Assembly: GCA_900550585.1 (NCBI GenBank)
Contig: URST01000093.1
Location: forward strand, 1 to 7,483
Reading direction: 5' to 3'
Source of the DNA: an uncultured Eubacteriales bacterium
GTDB taxonomy: Bacteria; Bacillota; Clostridia; Oscillospirales; Oscillospiraceae
DNA length: 7,483 bases
Numbering within the stretch: the first letter of the stretch is position 1; every line of letters starts with the position of its first letter. Position numbers and translations under genes: made by a program. Below the pieces are notes generated by a model. It was not told the DNA's origin, made no database searches, and saw only the letters and a list, made by a program, of their open reading frames with translations. Of this stretch, positions 4,371 to 7,483 are shown one piece after another.

Positions 4371-5534
4371 ATGGATTTCCATCTGACTAAGGAACAGCTG
4401 CTCGTTCGCAAGATGTACCGCGAATTTGCAGAGAACGAAGTAAAGCCCCTGGCCGCCGAGATCGACGAGGAAGAGCGCTTCCCCATGGAAACCGTCGAGA
4501 AGATGGCGAAGCTGGGCATGATGGGCATTTACTTCCCCAAGGAGTACGGCGGCGCCGGCGCCGACGTGCTGTCCTATGCAATGTGCGTGGAGGAGCTGGC
4601 TAAGGTCTGCGGCACCACCGCCGTTATCGTTTCCGCCCACACCTCCCTGTGCGCCGCCCCCATCTTTGAGAACGGCACCGAGGAGCAGAAGATGAAGTAT
4701 CTGCCCGACCTGTGCTCCGGCCGCAAGATCGGCGCTTTCGGTCTGACCGAGCCCGGTGCCGGCACCGACGCCCAGGGCCAGCAGACCACCGCTGTGCTGG
4801 ACGAGTCCGGCGAGAACTACATCCTCAACGGCTCCAAGTGCTTCATCACCAACGGCAACGTGGCTGACACCTTCGTCATCATCGCCGTCACCGGCAAGAC
4901 CACCGACAAGCGCGGCCGCACCATGAAGGAGATCTCCGCTTTCATCGTGGAGAAGGACGACAAGGGCTTCTCTCAGGGCAAGCACGAGAAGAAGATGGGC
5001 ATCCGCGGCAGTTCCACCTGCGACCTGATCTTCGAGGATTGCGTGATCCCCAAGGATCGTATGCTGGGCAAGAAGGGCGAGGGCTTCAAGATCGCCATGA
5101 AGACGCTGGACGGCGGTCGTATCGGTATCGCTTCTCAGGCTCTGGGTCTGGGCGAGGGCGCCGTTGAGGAAGCCATCAAGTACACCAAGGAGCGCGTTCA
5201 GTTCGGTAAGCGCATCTCCCAGTTCCAGAACACCCAGTTCCAGCTGGCTGACATGCACACCCGTATGCAGGCCGCTCAGTATGTGGTCTACGCTGCTGCT
5301 ATGAAGAAGCAGAACCACGAGCCCTACTCCATGGACGCTGCCATGGCCAAGCTGTTCGCCGCCGAGGCCGCTTCCGATGTGACCCGCCGCGCCGTGCAGC
5401 TGTTCGGCGGCTACGGCTACACCCGTGAGTATCCCGTGGAGCGCATGATGCGCGATGCCAAGATCACCGAGATCTACGAGGGCACTTCCGAGGTCCAGCG
5501 CATGGTCATCGCCAGCAATCTGGGCGTTAAGTAA
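4371..5534 (+). CDS. bcd: Butyryl-CoA dehydrogenase (short-chain acyl-CoA dehydrogenase)
   Basis: The product is 387 residues, typical of FAD acyl-CoA dehydrogenases. In this context it reduces crotonyl-CoA to butyryl-CoA, taking electrons from the adjacent EtfAB. The helical N-terminal domain (1-120) opens with DFHLTKEQLLVRKMYREFAE. The family signature GAFGLTEPGAGTDAQG (121-136) and CFITNGNVADTFVI (157-170) form the FAD/substrate site. The C-terminal helical domain has RVQFGKRISQFQNTQFQLADM (275-295), QLFGGYGYTREYPVERMMRD (343-362) and the catalytic base Glu370 in ITEIYEGTSEVQRM. AAGGAG (4357-4362) lies 8 bases before the ATG; the gap after hbd is only 24 bases. A few extra charged residues near 176-187 (KTTDKRGRTMKE) lengthen a surface loop relative to C. 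acetobutylicum Bcd. Substrate preference for C4 is inferred from the operon. Confidence 0.95.
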   Translation: MDFHLTKEQLLVRKMYREFAENEVKPLAAEIDEEERFPMETVEKMAKLGMMGIYFPKEYGGAGADVLSYAMCVEELAKVCGTTAVIVSAHTSLCAAPIFENGTEEQKMKYLPDLCSGRKIGAFGLTEPGAGTDAQGQQTTAVLDESGENYILNGSKCFITNGNVADTFVIIAVTGKTTDKRGRTMKEISAFIVEKDDKGFSQGKHEKKMGIRGSSTCDLIFEDCVIPKDRMLGKKGEGFKIAMKTLDGGRIGIASQALGLGEGAVEEAIKYTKERVQFGKRISQFQNTQFQLADMHTRMQAAQYVVYAAAMKKQNHEPYSMDAAMAKLFAAEAASDVTRRAVQLFGGYGYTREYPVERMMRDAKITEIYEGTSEVQRMVIASNLGVK

Positions 5535-5554
5535 TTGAGGAGGTAAAAGGTAAA

Positions 5555-6355
5555 ATGAAAATCATCGTCACTGTTAAGCAGGTTCCCGATACCTCCGGCA
5601 AGGTGGCCGTGAACCCGGATGGCACCCTGGACCGTGCGTCCATGCAGACCATCATCAACCCCGATGACATGAACGCCGTTGAGGCCGCTCTGTCCCTGAA
5701 GGACGAGCTGGGCTGCAAGGTGGTTGCTTTCACCATGGGTCCCCCTCCCGCCGAGGGCATGCTGCGTGAGCTGATGGCCATGGGCGTGGACGAAGGCGTT
5801 CTGGTCACCGCCCGCGAGTTCGGCGGCTCCGACACCTACGCCACCTCCCAGATCATCGCTGCCGCTATCGACACCTACGGCATCGACAAGGATGACGTCA
5901 TCCTGGCTGGCCGTCAGGCCATCGACGGCGATACCGCCCAGGTGGGCCCCCAGATCGCTGAGAAGCTGCATCTGCCCCAGGTCACCTATGCCGGCGAGAT
6001 CACCAAGGACGGCGACACCCTGACCGTGAAGCGCATGCTGGAGGACGGCTACATGACCATCAAGGTCAAGACCCCCTGCATGATCACCTGCATCAAGGAG
6101 CTGAACACCCCGCGTTACCTGTCCGTGGGCGGCGCGTTCGAGTGCTACAGCAAGCCTCTGGTCACCATGACCTATGAGACCCTGAAGGATCACCCCCTGA
6201 TCGACAAGAGCACTATCGGCCTGGCGGGTTCTCCCACCAACATTCTGACCTCCTTCACGCCTCCTCAGAAGGGCGCGGGCATGATGCTCGAGGGCGCTGA
6301 TAAGGCTACCACCGACAAGCTGGCTGGCATTCTGGCCGCCAAGCACATCATCTAA
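5555..6355 (+). CDS. etfB: Electron transfer flavoprotein, beta subunit
   Basis: The product is 266 residues, slightly longer than C. acetobutylicum EtfB (about 259). It forms the EtfAB heterodimer that passes electrons to Bcd; in butyrate-forming anaerobes this complex splits NADH electrons between crotonyl-CoA and ferredoxin. Visible marks: MKIIVTVKQVPDT start (1-13), INPDDMNAVEAAL (34-46), the nucleotide-binding GGSDTYATSQIIAAAI (90-105) and ILAGRQAIDGDTAQVGPQIAE (116-136). The last motif is typical of bifurcating ETFs, where the beta subunit holds an FAD rather than AMP. Conserved IKELNTPRYLSVGGAF follows near 180-195. GAGGAGGT (5537-5544) lies close after the bcd stop, 11 bases from the ATG by the AGGAGG core; AAAGG (5546-5550) is an additional weak match. 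The 20-base gap to bcd indicates cotranscription. Confidence 0.94.
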   Translation: MKIIVTVKQVPDTSGKVAVNPDGTLDRASMQTIINPDDMNAVEAALSLKDELGCKVVAFTMGPPPAEGMLRELMAMGVDEGVLVTAREFGGSDTYATSQIIAAAIDTYGIDKDDVILAGRQAIDGDTAQVGPQIAEKLHLPQVTYAGEITKDGDTLTVKRMLEDGYMTIKVKTPCMITCIKELNTPRYLSVGGAFECYSKPLVTMTYETLKDHPLIDKSTIGLAGSPTNILTSFTPPQKGAGMMLEGADKATTDKLAGILAAKHII

Positions 6356-6371
6356 GGAAGGAGAAACGAAA

Positions 6372-7483
6372 ATGGCTTTTAATAGTGCTGATACCGCTGC
6401 CTTCAAGAACGTATGGGTATTCTGCGAGCAGCGTCAGGGCGTGATGATGCCCACCACCTTCGAACTGATCTCCGAGGGCCGGAAGCTGGCCAATGAGCTG
6501 GGCGTGGAGCTGTGCGGCATCCTGCTGGGCGACAACGTCAAGGGCATCGCCGCCGAGCTGGGCCAGTACGGCGCAGACAAGGTCTATGTCTACGATTCCC
6601 CCCTGCTGAAGGACTTCACCACCGATGCCTACACCAAGGTGATCGTGGAGGCCGTTGAGGAGCTGAAGCCCGAGGTGCTGCTGTTCGGCGCCTCCAACAT
6701 CGGCCGCGACCTGGCCCCCCGCTGCGCCGCCCGCCTGCACACCGGTCTGTGCGCGGACTGCACCCACCTGGACATCGATATGCCCAACTACAAGGGCTTC
6801 CTGAAGGAAGCCTCCACCCTGCCCGAGGAGCGCATCGAGAAGCTGGGCACCGTGATGATCAACCGCGAGCCGCATGACGTGTCCCGCGACCTGAAGATGA
6901 CCCGTCCCGCTTTCGGCGGTCACCTGATGGCCTCCATCATCTGCCCCCGTTTCCGCCCCGCTATGGCGACTGTCCGCCCCGGCGTTATGAAGAAGCGCGA
7001 GTGCCCCAAGAACGTGGAGATCATCGAGCCCAAGTTCGAGCTGACCGCCGCTGACATCCACACCGAGGTCGTCGATACCGTCAAGGCCGCCAAGAAGCTG
7101 GTGGATCTGATCGGCGCCGACTTCATCGTGTCCGTGGGCCGTGGTATCTCCAAGGACGTTGAGAAGGGCATCAAGCTGGCCGAGGAGCTGGCTGAGGTCC
7201 TGGGCGGCGTCGTGGGTTCCTCCCGTGCCTGCGTGGACGCCGGCTGGATCTCCGCTGACCATCAGGTGGGCCAGACCGGCAAGACCGTCCATCCCAAGGT
7301 CTACATTGCTCTGGGCATCTCCGGCGCCATCCAGCACAAGGCTGGTATGCAGGATTCCGAGTGCATCATCGCCGTGAACAAGAACGACACCGCTCCCATC
7401 TTCGAGGTGGCTGACTACGGTATCGTCGGCGATCTGTTCAAGGTCGTTCCCGAGCTGATCGAGTCCATCAAGGCTGCCAAGGC
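6372..7483 (+). CDS. etfA: Electron transfer flavoprotein, alpha subunit (3' end cut by window)
   Basis: ATG 6372, 8 bases after AAGGAG (6358-6363), opens a frame of 370 complete codons that runs off the window without a stop. The N-terminal domain has FKNVWVFCEQRQG (11-23), typical of Bcd-linked EtfA, then GASNIGRDLAPRCAARLHTGLCADC (106-130). TRPAFGGHLMASIICPRFRPAMATVRPGV (177-205) follows. The FAD domain shows VSVGRGISKDVE (253-263), LGGVVGSSRACVDAGW (277-292), QVGQTGKTVHPKVYIALGISGAIQHKAGMQ (298-327) and KNDTAPIFEVADYGIVGDLFKVVPELIE (337-364). That is the usual end of the protein, so only a few codons are probably missing. Residues about 137-176, between LDID and TRPAFGG, are some 30 longer than the same stretch of C. 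acetobutylicum EtfA. The 16-base gap to etfB indicates a single transcript and coupled production of the two subunits. Confidence 0.94.
   Translation, partial: MAFNSADTAAFKNVWVFCEQRQGVMMPTTFELISEGRKLANELGVELCGILLGDNVKGIAAELGQYGADKVYVYDSPLLKDFTTDAYTKVIVEAVEELKPEVLLFGASNIGRDLAPRCAARLHTGLCADCTHLDIDMPNYKGFLKEASTLPEERIEKLGTVMINREPHDVSRDLKMTRPAFGGHLMASIICPRFRPAMATVRPGVMKKRECPKNVEIIEPKFELTAADIHTEVVDTVKAAKKLVDLIGADFIVSVGRGISKDVEKGIKLAEELAEVLGGVVGSSRACVDAGWISADHQVGQTGKTVHPKVYIALGISGAIQHKAGMQDSECIIAVNKNDTAPIFEVADYGIVGDLFKVVPELIESIKAAK

Noticed and set aside
2539..7337. Long open frames on the minus strand opposite every gene of the operon (2539-3420, 3495-4247, 4350-5318, 5474-6406, 6348-7337)
   Set aside because: Each mirrors a strongly conserved plus-strand gene. 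Their repetitive G/A/L/H/Q/D-rich composition is what biased GC-rich codons give when read backwards, and no domain is recognisable.

Overview
The window looks like chromosomal DNA from a GC-rich, spore-forming, butyrate-producing Firmicute (Clostridia). An Oscillospiraceae-like gut anaerobe of the Flavonifractor / Intestinimonas / Oscillibacter kind would fit, but that placement is inference from gene content and composition only. The evidence is a forespore sigma factor (SigG) and a YlmC/YmxH sporulation protein beside a complete set of crotonyl-CoA/butyryl-CoA pathway enzymes, all with strong AGGAGG-type ribosome binding sites. No mobile element, CRISPR array, rRNA or tRNA was seen.

Left part (1-2334), housekeeping and sporulation genes: the 3' end of glnS (glutaminyl-tRNA synthetase) runs rightward into a strong bidirectional terminator that it shares with the convergent ymxH/ylmC-like gene. 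That gene is divergent from sigG, and the 135-base gap between them holds a perfect inverted repeat and a sigma-F-like promoter candidate. SigG ends at a second bidirectional terminator shared with the leftward trmB (tRNA m7G46 methyltransferase).

Middle (2335-2661): a 327-base divergent control region. It has a good sigma-A promoter for trmB (leftward) and a very good one for the butyrate operon (rightward, TTGATA-17-TATAAT). Around the latter are a cre-like (CcpA) site and a degenerate Rex-like operator. A structured leader of about 100 nt precedes crt.

Right part (2662-7483): one operon, crt-hbd-bcd-etfB-etfA, with etfA cut by the window edge close to its expected end. Hbd reduces acetoacetyl-CoA to 3-hydroxybutyryl-CoA, Crt dehydrates it to crotonyl-CoA, and Bcd with EtfAB reduces crotonyl-CoA to butyryl-CoA, probably by flavin-based electron bifurcation from NADH to ferredoxin. 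Thiolase and the terminal CoA-transferase or kinase are not in the window. The order differs from the classical crt-bcd-etfB-etfA-hbd of Clostridium acetobutylicum. Points worth a second look are an Hbd without the usual acidic NAD-selecting residue, an EtfA with a roughly 30-residue insertion, the control region before crt, a hairpin between crt and hbd, and a SigG lacking the asparagine that matches B. subtilis Asn45. No wholly new system was recognised; the interest lies in regulation and cofactor use of a known pathway.
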